Source of the DNA: Usnea hakonensis
Taxonomy: Eukaryota > Ascomycota > Lecanoromycetes > Lecanorales > Parmeliaceae
Direction of reading: 5' to 3'
Assembly (NCBI GenBank): GCA_013423325.1
Contig: BLJB01000067.1
Coordinates: 124,001 to 188,000 of the forward strand
Length of the DNA stretch: 64,000 nt
Numbering within the stretch: the first letter of the stretch is position 1; the number at the start of each line of letters is the position of its first letter. The notes under the pieces are model-generated. The model ran no database searches. It was not told the origin of the DNA and saw only the letters and a program-made list of their open reading frames with translations. Shown here in pieces: positions 36,102-45,930 of this stretch. The translations under genes and the position numbers were made by a program.

Positions 36102-36466
36102 TCAGATGTACCTGAACATGTTATTCTTTACACTCCTCTTCATGCTCACTGGCTGCCCATCCTCAAGCTCTAGGCCTGCGGTACCACCATCGCCGGACAT
36201 GGCCTCGTCATCCAATTCAGCTTGGGTCTTTTTCTTTTCAGACGCCTGTTGACTGCCTACTTCAGAGCTCTCGTTGTTCGAAACCTGGCGTTGTCAGCTG
36301 AGAAAATCAGCACTCGACGGTGGGAAGAATCTACTGGGTTTTCTGAGTTTGTAGTATCAGAGATGGATGTTTTGGTAGAAGCACGTTGTATCCGGAGCTG
36401 AGGGTGAAGAGAGAGAGCCGTAGATCTCGTAAGGATACCAGTGGTCATAGAAGCCCTTTGCAACAT
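36102..36466 (-). CDS. Small conserved fungal protein, probably mitochondrial
   Basis: Two exons (36335-36466 and 36102-36284) joined by a 50-base intron (donor GTAGAT, branch GCTGAC) give 104 residues. The N-terminus MLQRASMTTGILTRSTAL is Arg/Ser/Leu-rich without acids, like a mitochondrial presequence. A polar middle follows. The C-terminal block AMSGDGGTAGLELEDGQPVS then MKRSVKNNMFRYI resembles a tail I remember from short uncharacterised ascomycete proteins (GGxAGxELEDGxPxxMKRxVxxNMFRYI). Function unknown. It is head to head with CEF1, 232 bases apart. Confidence 0.65.
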
Positions 36467-36698
36467 GTTTGAGACTATCAAAACATTTGGAGACCTTCAT
36501 GATGGCTTTTCACTCCGGAGATCCCGTCAGTGACGTCGAAATTCACCCAGAATGGCATTCCTGTAGGGCTGATACGGCCAGTCCTACACGTATGGGAGTT
36601 GTTCAACTTTTTGTCACTTGAAGACTACGTCGCTGTCACCACATGACATTGCATACCACGTAAAGTCTACAGTCCAATTTACTCCCGAATAATCCAAA
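36467..36698. promoter_or_regulatory. Shared divergent promoter, small protein/CEF1
   Basis: The 232 bases between the two start codons must carry both promoters. No clear motif is recognised. Confidence 0.4.
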
Positions 36699-39080
36699 AT
36701 GCCTGTCGTAAAAGGCGGTGTTTGGACGAATATTGAGGATGAGGTGCTCAAAGCCTCCGTCTCGAAATATGGACTCAACCAATGGGCTCGTGTCTCGTCT
36801 CTTCTTGCGCGGAAAACACCTAAGCAGTGCAAGGCGAGATGGGTGGAATGGTTGGACCCTAGCATTCGGAAAATTGAGTGGTCAAAAGAAGAGGACGAAA
36901 AGCTACTACATCTGGCAAAGTTAATGCCCACACAATGGCGGACTATTGCGCCTATGGTTGGTAGGACAGCTACGCAGTGTCTAGAAAGGTATCAAAAATT
37001 GCTGGATGAGGCTGAGGCGAGAGAGAACGATGAGTTGGGGTTAGGTGGGCCCGCCGGCGGAGAGACCGCAGCACCCAGTGCAGACGATGTTCGGCGATTA
37101 CGACCGGGAGAGCTGGATCCGGACCCTGAATCTAAGCCAGCCCGACCAGACACAATAGATCTCGACGAGGATGAAAAGGAGATGCTCAGTGAAGCGCGGG
37201 CAAGGTTGGCTAATACCCAAGGAAAGAAGGCGAAACGGAAAGCGCGCGAACGCCAGTTGGAGGAGTCTCGGCGACTAGCATTGCTACAGAAGCGTCGAGA
37301 GCTTAAGAACGCGGGGATCAATATCAAGATTACCAACCGGAAAAAGGGCCAGATGGACTATAACGCCGACATTCCATTCGAAAAAAGAGCTGCACCAGGT
37401 TTCTACGATACCCAAGAGGAGAACGAGCAGAACGAAAAGCAGAGAGAAGCTTTCGATCCCCGAAAACAGCAGCTGGCAAACAAGCGAAAGGGTGACCAGG
37501 AAGACGATATGCAGAGGAAGAAACAAAAAGGTGATAAGCCAGGCCCTTCAGCGGCATTTGCCGCAGCTGCAAAAGCTGGCCAAATGCAGAAGATCCGAGA
37601 AGCTGAGCAAAGCAGCAAGAGGAGACCTTTGAACCTCCCAGCGCCGCAAGTGGGCGAAGCAGAGCTTGAAGATATAGTAAAAATGGGAATGATTGGGGAA
37701 CAAGCCCACCGATCAGCTGGAGAAGGCGATAATGAGGCTACAAAAGGATTCATTGGCAATTATTCAGGCATCGTAGGAGGGACGCCGATTCGAACACCAA
37801 GGGCGCCACCGCAAGAGGACCATATCGCAAATGAGATCCGTAACATTCGTGCCTTGACGGAAACGCAATCATCGCTATTGGGTGGGGAGAACACCCCTTT
37901 GCATGAAGGGAGTGGATCTACTGGGTTTGATGGTATCACTCCACGAAAGCACGTTGTAGCTACCCCAAACCCTATGGCAACGCCAATGCGTCAAGGCGGT
38001 GTGAATGGAGTTGGGGCAACGCCAATGCGGACACCAGGGCGTCCAGGAGCTACGCCTATGCGAACTCCGCGAGACAATTTTGCCATAAACCAGGACGATC
38101 CTGGGGCTAGACAGCTAGTTGGAAACACACCAAGGGAAGTCAAGCTTCGAGAACAGGCTTTGAGGTCCCAACTGAAGTCGCAATTCGCGGCATTGCCAAA
38201 GCCAAAAGAGCTTGACTTCGAGCTCGAACTGCCAGAGGAGCAGCAAGAAGCTGACGGCGAGTTCGAACTCTCCGAAGAGGATGCCGCAGAAAGGGACCGA
38301 CGGAACCGAGCTTTCCGCGAAGCAGCTGAGAGAGCAGACTTCAAACGCCAGACTCAAGTCATGCAACAAAATCTACCACGGCCTTCTGTAGTTGATGTTG
38401 ACACTCTAATTAAGGCTGCCGTTGAAGTCTCTGATCCAATTCGGGCAATAATAGCAGAGGAGGCTGCGCTTTTAATTGCTAACGATGCATATAAGTATCC
38501 GGTATCGGGCTCGAAAGTGCAAGGAGCCTCGAGACCTCTGGAGGTCTTCGATGACGATGCGTTAGATAGGGCGAGGTTAGAAATTGCACTTGAACTGCCA
38601 TCAAGCGATAAAGAAGAACGCCAGCAAGAGTTCGAAGCGTCTTGGGATCGGCTGCACGAGGCTTCCTCAGGTCTACTTGGACTGGCTGGTTATGAAGAAG
38701 ACGATGTCGACGAGCGACAGATCTTGACAGGTGCTTTCGATCAGATTCAAGGAACCATTGCAGACGATGCAGAAAGGGGCAGGAAAGTGGAGAAGAAGCT
38801 TGCTCTCCACTACGGAGGCTACCAGCAGCGCGCTAACACGCTGCGGCAGAAAATCGTGGAGGCTTCTGTGGCGTTGCAGGATGAGAGAGTCACATTAGAC
38901 TCGTTACGGACATTGCAGATTATGGAGGAATCTGCGCTGCCTAGGAGGTTAGAGAGTCTGCAAGACGAAGTGGCTTTCGTAAAAAAAAGGGAGAAGGAGG
39001 CGCAGGATATGTACAGAACGAAGATGGCAGAGCTGGACGGACTAGCAAACGGAAATGGCCACGTAAATGGGGTAAATTGA
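36699..39080 (+). CDS. cef1: Pre-mRNA-splicing factor CEF1/CDC5
   Basis: CEF1 is a core member of the Prp19 (NTC) complex needed for spliceosome activation. It is a single exon of 793 residues. Two Myb repeats open the protein (MPVVKGGVWTNIEDEVLKAS and KIEWSKEEDEKLLHLAKLM), with QCKARWVEWLDP and TATQCLERYQKLLDE. A basic region (KGQMDYNADIPFEKRAAPGF) follows. The middle has the Thr-Pro repeats of the family (GATPMRTPGRPGATPMRTP, about residues 440-455), known phosphorylation sites. The C-terminal part is coiled coil. Full length and intact. Confidence 0.97.
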   Translation: MPVVKGGVWTNIEDEVLKASVSKYGLNQWARVSSLLARKTPKQCKARWVEWLDPSIRKIEWSKEEDEKLLHLAKLMPTQWRTIAPMVGRTATQCLERYQKLLDEAEARENDELGLGGPAGGETAAPSADDVRRLRPGELDPDPESKPARPDTIDLDEDEKEMLSEARARLANTQGKKAKRKARERQLEESRRLALLQKRRELKNAGINIKITNRKKGQMDYNADIPFEKRAAPGFYDTQEENEQNEKQREAFDPRKQQLANKRKGDQEDDMQRKKQKGDKPGPSAAFAAAAKAGQMQKIREAEQSSKRRPLNLPAPQVGEAELEDIVKMGMIGEQAHRSAGEGDNEATKGFIGNYSGIVGGTPIRTPRAPPQEDHIANEIRNIRALTETQSSLLGGENTPLHEGSGSTGFDGITPRKHVVATPNPMATPMRQGGVNGVGATPMRTPGRPGATPMRTPRDNFAINQDDPGARQLVGNTPREVKLREQALRSQLKSQFAALPKPKELDFELELPEEQQEADGEFELSEEDAAERDRRNRAFREAAERADFKRQTQVMQQNLPRPSVVDVDTLIKAAVEVSDPIRAIIAEEAALLIANDAYKYPVSGSKVQGASRPLEVFDDDALDRARLEIALELPSSDKEERQQEFEASWDRLHEASSGLLGLAGYEEDDVDERQILTGAFDQIQGTIADDAERGRKVEKKLALHYGGYQQRANTLRQKIVEASVALQDERVTLDSLRTLQIMEESALPRRLESLQDEVAFVKKREKEAQDMYRTKMAELDGLANGNGHVNGVN

Positions 39081-39289
39081 GACCTACGGTGTGGATTCAA
39101 TTGCTCGTCGTCTTGGGCACAAGCCATTAGGACCATACATATATTTTTAGTATTTCTACCTTAGTCTTTGAGTTCCAAAATTGCTACATTTCATCCAAGC
39201 CTTCACCCCCTACCAAACCCTAAACTCCGCTCGCTTATGGTAACCCCGTCGCTGTCGACTATTTCTATCTCGCCAACAAGAAACCATAC

Positions 39290-40300
39290 ATGACACTCGC
39301 TACAAACCACATGGCGATCCACAGGCGCAATGAGTTCCTTGACACAAGCCTTAGCGAAGATGACGAGGATATTAGCAGTTCTTACGAGGCTGCGGCAGAC
39401 AGCAGGATAGCCGGATTAGTCAGGCATCGCTCGAAGAGGCAGAGGCTTCCGGTAGAGCACTCAGATTCCAACGAGGAGACCGACCATGATTCTCAAGACG
39501 TTTCCTCCCCAAATCCTAGCCCTGCAGCCCCCAACAAACCTTCACAGTCGTCCACCACACCGACTACAAACGCTACCGAACCGATCTCCCCCAATCTGCC
39601 ACCCGATCTCCCCAAAAAGCGGAAACCTCTCACAACCTCAGCCGTCGCAGCCACAAACAAGCGCGCTCACAAAGCGGGAGTGATTTACCTCTCCCGCATC
39701 CCCCCCTTCATGCGTCCCTCCACCGTGCGCACCCTCCTCTCCGTCCACGGCACCATAACCCGCCTCTTCCTAACCCCCGAAACCCCCTCCACCTACCTAT
39801 CGCGCCGCAAAGCCGGCGGCAATAAAAAACACAGCTACATCGACGGCTGGGTTGAATTCTCTCGGAAACGGGACGCTAAGATCTGCGTTGACGCCATCAA
39901 TGGGCAGATCGTGGGCGGGAAGAAGGGCGGGTGGTATCGGGATGATGTGTGGAATGCGAAGTATTTGAAGGGGTTTGGGTGGAGTGATTTGATGGCCGGG
40001 GTGCGGGGGGAGGAGAGGGAAAGGGAAGAGAAGGTAAGGGTTGGGGTGGGGAGGGAGCGGAGGGAGAGGGCGGAGTTTTTGAGGAATTTGGATAGGGCGA
40101 GGGTGGAGGGGACGAGGAGGGCGAAGGCGGAGAGGAGGGCGGAGAGAGCGCGGGGTGCGGGGGAGACGGGAGTGGCGGAGGGAGTGGCGAAGACGGATAC
40201 GTTTGAGAGGAGGTTCAGGCAGAATGAGGTTAGGGGGAGGGAGGAGCAGCCCGTCGAGCAATTAGACGAGACGCGCAGGGTCCTGAGTAAAATCTTCTAG
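39290..40300 (+). CDS. esf2: Pre-rRNA processing factor ESF2 (ABT1 homologue)
   Basis: ESF2 is a nucleolar RRM protein of the small-subunit processome that stimulates the helicase Dbp8 in early 18S rRNA processing. The gene is one exon, 336 residues. The N-terminal 120 residues are acidic and Ser/Pro-rich. The core GVIYLSRIPPFMRPSTVR begins the RRM, followed by LLSVHGTITRLFLTPE, YIDGWVEFSRKRDAK and GGWYRDDVWNAKYLKGFGW, all typical of ESF2/ABT1. The C-terminus is a highly charged Arg/Glu helix. Third codon positions switch to very G-rich in the last 300 bases. It lies 209 bases after CEF1 on the same strand. Confidence 0.93.
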   Translation: MTLATNHMAIHRRNEFLDTSLSEDDEDISSSYEAAADSRIAGLVRHRSKRQRLPVEHSDSNEETDHDSQDVSSPNPSPAAPNKPSQSSTTPTTNATEPISPNLPPDLPKKRKPLTTSAVAATNKRAHKAGVIYLSRIPPFMRPSTVRTLLSVHGTITRLFLTPETPSTYLSRRKAGGNKKHSYIDGWVEFSRKRDAKICVDAINGQIVGGKKGGWYRDDVWNAKYLKGFGWSDLMAGVRGEEREREEKVRVGVGRERRERAEFLRNLDRARVEGTRRAKAERRAERARGAGETGVAEGVAKTDTFERRFRQNEVRGREEQPVEQLDETRRVLSKIF

Positions 40301-40386
40301 ATAAAAGTACGCATGTGCGCTCTCCTATCCTACAACCTATTTCCCCATCTTTCCCAAGCAGCAAAGGCGATAGCTAGCAACACCCC

Positions 40387-40743
40387 TCACCAAACCTCCG
40401 GCAACACCAACCCGTCATCCCCCCGTAACCGTTCCCCAATCATCCCCAATATCTCCTCGGGCAACCATCTCCCCAACCGCACTTTCGCGGCCCAATTCAC
40501 CACCCCCACGCCCGCTTGCACGAGTCTCGCTTCCCACATCTTGAGATCGCGCTGTTCGATTTCCAGTTCCGTTGTATAGTAGGTGATGCTTTTTGTGTGA
40601 TGGCTGATTTGTTTGGATTGAATGGAGGCTTTTGTGGAGTCTATTTGGGCGGTCAGATTCGTGACGGCGGTGGAGGCGGTGTGGAGGAAGAGGAAGGCGG
40701 CTTTGAGGTTGTGGGTGAGGGTAGGGGTGGAGGGCGCTGGCAT
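40387..40743 (-). CDS. Unrecognised small helical protein
   Basis: A 118-residue frame from ATG at 40743 (MPAPSTPTLTHNLKAAFLFL) to TGA. Strong C/G preference at third positions and a coherent heptad-like middle (NLTAQIDSTKASIQSKQISH and ITYYTTELEIEQRDLKMWEA) argue that it is translated. The C-terminal part (LGRWLPEEILGMIGERL) looks like a short amphipathic helix. An in-frame extension upstream to 40800 exists, or an extra 5' exon. I do not recognise the family; a kinetochore or vesicle-complex coiled-coil subunit would be a guess. It lies between the 3' ends of ESF2 and NMD3. Confidence 0.55.
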   Translation of the reverse strand: MPAPSTPTLTHNLKAAFLFLHTASTAVTNLTAQIDSTKASIQSKQISHHTKSITYYTTELEIEQRDLKMWEARLVQAGVGVVNWAAKVRLGRWLPEEILGMIGERLRGDDGLVLPEVW

Positions 40744-40895
40744 TGCGTTCCTGCAGGTGCAGAGGGGGGGGGGGAGAGAGGGTGGATGTAAGGTATACAT
40801 TTGTATGGTTGATTATGTAGTGGCTCTGCATGCTACGGGTTGGGCTACTCCGCGAAAAGCCAGGCTGCTGGCTTGCCTCTACGATTTGTAGGCCA

Positions 40896-42637
40896 TCACT
40901 CCTCATCCTGAACATCCAGCTCGTTGAAATCGTCAAGCAGCTCCTCCATATCGATCTTTGGCACCTCCTCCCCCTCTTCTGTTTCTTCTGTCTCCGCAAC
41001 GCTGGCAGTTTCCAATCCCTCCATGCGGTCCTTCTCCTTCTTATCCTGCTGAGCTTTGTACAGGGCAAGTGTACTCCGCAATTCGGTGTCTTCCTCCACG
41101 TCTCGCAAAAACATTTCGAAATCGCGTTCCATCCTCTCTTGATCCTGCTTCTTCGGTAACATCTCGCCCTCATCTTTATTCATGCGCTTTAAACGCCAAT
41201 TGCGTGACTTGCTCTTCTTCTTCCGGGCATAGAATTTCTTGATCAATACGACATCAGGTATGCTGGATGAGTAGGCGTTGCTTTGTTCCAAAGCTTCAAA
41301 ATTAGGATTGTTGAAGTTGGTACCGGTGAGATGGTAGCCCATGACCAAGTCGCCTGGGTGAAGGACTGCACCGAGGTGTGTGCGTGTGAAGTATGTAACG
41401 TCGTTGCTGCCAAGATCTGATGACCGTGCTACAGTGGCTTCGGCAAGTAGAAAACGACCCTTCTGGGGACCAACAGGTTCAATGTCCATCACAACAAACT
41501 CGACGAGTTCTTGAACATCTGCTAATGAGGTGAAAGGAGATCGCCAGTAGACGGGTGTAGATACATCAGCTGTTTGGAGGGTGTTCGGATCTAGAAGATT
41601 GATAGACGTGCCGACACGGTGGCAGAGAGTTAGTGGAGTAATGTTGCCAATCTGTTTGGCGAGCTTGATGGGTAAAGCGACCAAGTCGTCCTTACATATC
41701 GGAACTAATTCAACAGAGAAAGAGAACTTGTAGGATTTCGTCGAAGTATGAATGTCCATAGAGATTAGCTCTTGCGACTTCTTGGTCCTAACAGGGGCAA
41801 CTGAGGTCAGGAAGTCAACAAATTTCTCAGCATGATTTCTCTGGGCGTAGAAAAAGTCTATGCCGTCCTTGACTTCTTTACTGTAGACGTATCAGCAATG
41901 TACCGATCGCATTTCGAGACAATGCGGTTGAACTTACATATTTATTGTTTCTTTGTGTGCAGAATGTTTTAGGATGAGCTGTTCGAGGTAAAGGAACGTC
42001 CTTTTATGAGGGACCTTTTGGCGGACCTGTACGACGGCTCGCCATGTATTGGCGGTGAAGCTCTTCGCACAATCAGGACATTGGTGGTATGCAACAACAT
42101 ATTCAACCTCGAAGGTTTGCTGAAGGATGGTCCCCTGAAACGCTTCCTGCTGGATAGTGATTTTTACTTTGATCCGCCTCGAATGGGGTTCCGTCCAGAT
42201 AAAGCTAGCATCTATGATCCTGACCCTTGAAAGACCTCTTAATTTTCGGAGACATAATGCTAGCAGTTCCCTTGATTCAGGTGAAGCCGTGATCCAGTGC
42301 GCAGGTGGTTGTAGCCATCTTTCACAGCTAAGTGGTGCAGAGAGTCAGTGTTCAGTACAATAGCCGGTTTCGATGATACTCACTCTCTGCAGATATGTAG
42401 CGTTGCCTCTCTTTGTATGCCTTCTGAGATGTCGACGGTGAGCTTGACACAATCGTAACAGAGTGCTCCAGCTGCGGAAGTGCCATCTATAGGTGCTCCA
42501 CAGTTGCAGCAGAGAATCCTAGAAGACAGTCAGCTTGTTCTCCCCCTTAGAAGGGCAGAAAGCCAATACGTTGCGCTGTCTTGTGGGATTAAAGGTCTAG
42601 AAGGCAATGCTACTGGCGCATCAATATCCATAGACAT
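40896..42637 (-). CDS. nmd3: 60S ribosomal subunit export factor NMD3
   Basis: NMD3 is the adaptor that links pre-60S particles to the exportin Crm1. Four exons (42570-42637, 42384-42518, 41938-42327, 40896-41880) give 525 residues. The N-terminal zinc-binding part shows four C-x2-C pairs: CCNCGAPI, CYDCV, HICRDCERW and HQCPDC. RELLALCLRKLRGLSRVRI, FIWTEPHSRRIKVKITIQQE and RQKVPHKRTFLYLEQLILKH are conserved core blocks. The C-terminus has the acidic, Leu-spaced MEELLDDFNELDVQDEE, consistent with the nuclear export signal region. The start is 263 bases from ATP25 on the other strand. Confidence 0.96.
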
Positions 42638-42900
42638 GGTGAAGTTCGACTACTTGACTGTTTAAATATATCCAAATCCTGTAATCTAGACGTAGTGAAA
42701 TCAGGCAAAGAGCCATCAGAAACAACAGTGTCGAAGTGTAATCAGGCCAGTGCGTCATGAAGGACAGGGATTTGTCAGCCCTACTGAGTAGATCTATCAG
42801 CCCTATCAGATTTGTTTCTTGACGTGCTGGAGTATTAGTGCAATTGCAACAACAATCCTCACTGGTTGGCAAAGGATCAATAAGAAGGACGGATTTCCTC
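42638..42900. promoter_or_regulatory. Shared divergent promoter NMD3/ATP25
   Basis: The 263 bases between the two ATGs have to serve a ribosome export factor and a mitochondrial RsfS-type protein. No single motif stands out. Confidence 0.4.
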
Positions 42901-43947
42901 ATGGCTATCCGACAAGTGGTCTCATCAGTTTCAAGGTGTAGAAATTGTCGCATTGCTCTATTAGATGCTGTTGCTCCCTATGTTGGTTTCTCCGCTCGGC
43001 CAGCCACGCGACCAGCGCATTTAAGGATTGGAGCCAGAGACAGAATTGTAAAGCAATACTTCTCTACTTCTCCCTTATGCACATCCGATCTTGTTCACCA
43101 GCAGCAACAAGAGCAGGAACCTCCTGGTAAGGATGCAAGCCTGGATCAGGAACAGTATGTCGAGTCAAACGAGATACCAGAACCAATGGTATCAGAGAAA
43201 CCATGGTACCTTCAAGTCGAGAAACCTCAACGAGCTTCAAACCCACTGCTAGAGCGTCAAAGAATTCCAGAGCTACCGCCTGATCCTCCACCCCTTCTGA
43301 AGCCAATGCTCGAACACATTTCCATCAATCTAGGCCTTGATGATCTCACAATCTTTGATCTACGTAAGCTTGATCCGCCGCCAGCATTAGGCGCCAACTT
43401 GATCATGATATTGGGCACTGCTCGCAGCGAGAAACACCTACACGTGTCTGCAGACAGATTTTGCGGATGGTTGAAGGGAACCTACAAATTGAATCCGTAC
43501 GCAGACGGTCTAATGGGAAGAGGAGAGTTCAAGCTCAAGATGAGGCGAAAAGCTCGCCGAGCCAGACTTTTGAGCAGTGTTGGGACACTTGAAACCTCTG
43601 TTACTGACGACGGGCTCCGGACTGGTTGGATATGTGTCAATGTTGGCACCATTGAGGATGGAAGAGTTTCGACGAAGGAATCCAATATGACCAAGCAGCG
43701 TGATTTTGTGGGGTTCGGCAGTCAGGCTGAGGGTGCCAAGGTGGTCATTCAAATGCTCACTCAGGGAAAGCGAGAAGAGCTGGATTTGGAGGATTTGTGG
43801 GGAAAGACGATAAGAAGGCACGAGAGAAAGGAAGAGAGGATCTCCAAGGCTCAAGCTGGAATGTCAGCAGGCCATGATAAGGATCAGGGCTCGATCCACG
43901 AGGAGCTTCCTGATTCTGGTCTGTTATCTACTACGATTCAAACCTAA
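42901..43947 (+). CDS. atp25: ATP25-type mitochondrial protein, RsfS domain only
   Basis: The ATG at 42901 opens MAIRQVVSSVSRCRNCRIAL, an Arg-rich presequence-like start; the frame runs on upstream but only to GTG. The conserved part is KPWYLQVEKPQ, DDLTIFDLRKLDPPPALGAN then LIMILGTARSEKHLHVSADR, and a C-terminal TGWICVNVGTIEDG...FVGFG block: the RsfS/Iojap-like domain of ATP25. The protein is 348 residues. Yeast Atp25 is about 610 and is cut into an RsfS-like half and a half that stabilises OLI1 (ATP9) mRNA; the second half is absent here and is not coded in the following 350 bases. The role here is probably in the mitochondrial ribosome. Confidence 0.85.
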   Translation: MAIRQVVSSVSRCRNCRIALLDAVAPYVGFSARPATRPAHLRIGARDRIVKQYFSTSPLCTSDLVHQQQQEQEPPGKDASLDQEQYVESNEIPEPMVSEKPWYLQVEKPQRASNPLLERQRIPELPPDPPPLLKPMLEHISINLGLDDLTIFDLRKLDPPPALGANLIMILGTARSEKHLHVSADRFCGWLKGTYKLNPYADGLMGRGEFKLKMRRKARRARLLSSVGTLETSVTDDGLRTGWICVNVGTIEDGRVSTKESNMTKQRDFVGFGSQAEGAKVVIQMLTQGKREELDLEDLWGKTIRRHERKEERISKAQAGMSAGHDKDQGSIHEELPDSGLLSTTIQT

Positions 43948-44300
43948 ATCAAAACTTCAACCACCAATGCAATCAACTAGGAAGACCACATCTTTGATCC
44001 CATACTCATAATCGCATCATCAGATCTCCTAGCGATGGATTCACCTTTACGGCACGGAGCCGGGAATAAGGGCGGCTCAAGTGACGAGTAAAGCTCGCGC
44101 TAGGGACAGACTGTATGACTTTATTGGTAAGCAAGGGCTATTTCAAACATCATAGAGTAAAGTCGCTTTGCAAGCTCATGTCAGTCACCTGGAAGGACGC
44201 CAGTACACAACGCCTCAAGCGAGATCAGAGCAGATGCAGACTGTTGCGGATGAGGTCTGCGAAGTCTCTGATCTCTGCAAGCGGCCTACGGGGAAAGCTG
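43948..44300. other. Convergent intergenic region, ATP25/METTL4-like
   Basis: The 353 bases between the facing stop codons hold the 3' UTRs of both genes. Nothing else is seen. Confidence 0.5.
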
Positions 44301-45668
44301 TTATTCAATCGTATACTCGGTATTTTCTTCTTGCGTAGACCAATGACCTTCCCAGTTGTGTTTAAGAACCTCATCGCCCCACGACCACCATTCCGCTGTC
44401 AGGTTCCTTGCGAAGATCTCCAAGGCTCTGTAAGTTCCTGGTAGCAGAGGCTCTATCAAAGTTTTGAGATGCGGCTTTCTGGAGTGCAAGTCCGGGACTG
44501 CTACAATGACTCTCCTCTGAACATCTTGATGAGAACTTTCAACCTCATCGATATCCTTCCTGCCAAGAAGCAATACTTCATAGGGTTTCCGCCAAAGTCC
44601 ATCAATCTGGTTGACTGGAAGTCCACATACAGTTGTCTTTAACCACGCCCATTCCTCAACGAGGCGCACGTTCCAGGCCTGAAAAGTTTCCAATAGAACA
44701 TCTCGGACACTTGCTTTATTGGTGATCCAGCATGCCACCAGCGCACCGGGAGCCAAATGCTGGCCTAGCATCGCCCGAAGAATCACCATTGGATCAGAGT
44801 CATGAAATGTTTCATACTTCGCCGATCTCCGCACTGAGCGGTTCTCCCAAGGAGGGTCGAGCAAGACGAAGTCAAATTGTCCTGGCCCAGCCGTGGCGCT
44901 TGAACCAGGGTACATTGTCAGAGCTGCCATGCTGAAGGCAGGGGCCATTGATTCACCAACCTTGGACAGTAGGAACTTTGCGTTAGGAGGTATCTTGTGA
45001 TTTACCTCTGAACACTGCAGAAATAATGGGGTGGAATGTGGATTATGGACGAGTCTGTTGGTGATAGTCCGCATGCTAGAGCAGGTACAGGCTTTTGTTT
45101 TGGAATTTGAAGACAATATTAGCGGTTCTTCGATGCTTTGAACACTGATTTCTGATTCTGACAATCGGAAATCTGGCTCTGCGCTTGAAGAAAGCCTGTC
45201 AAGTCTCTCCTTGCTCTCTACTTTATGGGATGGCAACATAGCGGTCGAGGCATAGATCAAGTCTCTGTGTTGGGGTGACAACACCTGACCATTATCAGCC
45301 TTGCGTTTCTTGCTTTGTCTCTTGGGTATAAAAGGTGAGATCTTTCGCGGTAGACACCAATCACGTCCTGACCCCCAATGCTCAGCCACATCTTGGAGCC
45401 CTTGTTGCAGCAAGGCGTGGGGAAATCCTTCATCAGCATCAGAGGTCTGTTTCATGCGAAGCACATTGAGTTTCGCCTTTTCACTTTTGGGCTCTGTGGA
45501 CGGATACGGGATTTGTAGAGGAGGCGAAGCGGAGATGTGATCATTGCATGGGTGGTCGATGGTGCCCTGGGCTTGGGCGATGGATGTGGGGATGTCGAGT
45601 AGAGTCAGAGTCTTACTCGGGTTCTGATATAGGATCGGTGTCCGAGGAGACAAGATGTCGTCGCCCAT
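44301..45668 (-). CDS. MT-A70 family adenine methyltransferase, METTL4-like
   Basis: One exon, 455 residues, ATG at 45668 (MGDDILSPRTPILYQNPSKT). The N-terminal half is poorly conserved. The catalytic half begins at about residue 265: FDFVLLDPPWENRSVRRSAK carries the DPPW motif of MT-A70 enzymes. APGALVACWITNK, VEEWAWLKTTVCGLPV, LWRKPYEVLLLGRK, SRKPHLKTLIEPLLP and ALEIFARNLTAEWWSWGDEV follow in the METTL4 order. METTL4 enzymes elsewhere methylate U2 snRNA and are reported on DNA adenine. Which substrate applies here cannot be told from sequence. Confidence 0.88.
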   Translation of the reverse strand: MGDDILSPRTPILYQNPSKTLTLLDIPTSIAQAQGTIDHPCNDHISASPPLQIPYPSTEPKSEKAKLNVLRMKQTSDADEGFPHALLQQGLQDVAEHWGSGRDWCLPRKISPFIPKRQSKKRKADNGQVLSPQHRDLIYASTAMLPSHKVESKERLDRLSSSAEPDFRLSESEISVQSIEEPLILSSNSKTKACTCSSMRTITNRLVHNPHSTPLFLQCSEVNHKIPPNAKFLLSKVGESMAPAFSMAALTMYPGSSATAGPGQFDFVLLDPPWENRSVRRSAKYETFHDSDPMVILRAMLGQHLAPGALVACWITNKASVRDVLLETFQAWNVRLVEEWAWLKTTVCGLPVNQIDGLWRKPYEVLLLGRKDIDEVESSHQDVQRRVIVAVPDLHSRKPHLKTLIEPLLPGTYRALEIFARNLTAEWWSWGDEVLKHNWEGHWSTQEENTEYTIE

Positions 45669-45930
45669 TGCGCAAGATTTTTGCGTTCAGACCCAAAGTA
45701 ACATGCAATGCTATACTCGTATGGTGACTGGACCCATATAGAACTGTTGAGCGAATGAGTCAGACCACGACTTAATCTCACCTTCCAACAAATTTTACAT
45801 GGGATGTCGAGAACCATATATCAAGTATGCCACCGACTGTGCTCCCATTGATCCAGCTCTGCCTAGATCCAAATGCCACTAACAATCATTTATATCATAC
45901 GTCAGCTCCACGACTGATCCTGCCAGCTCT

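Noticed and set aside
42006..42665. Plus-strand frames opposite NMD3
   Set aside because: The spliced minus-strand NMD3 exons explain this segment fully, including the C-x2-C pairs.
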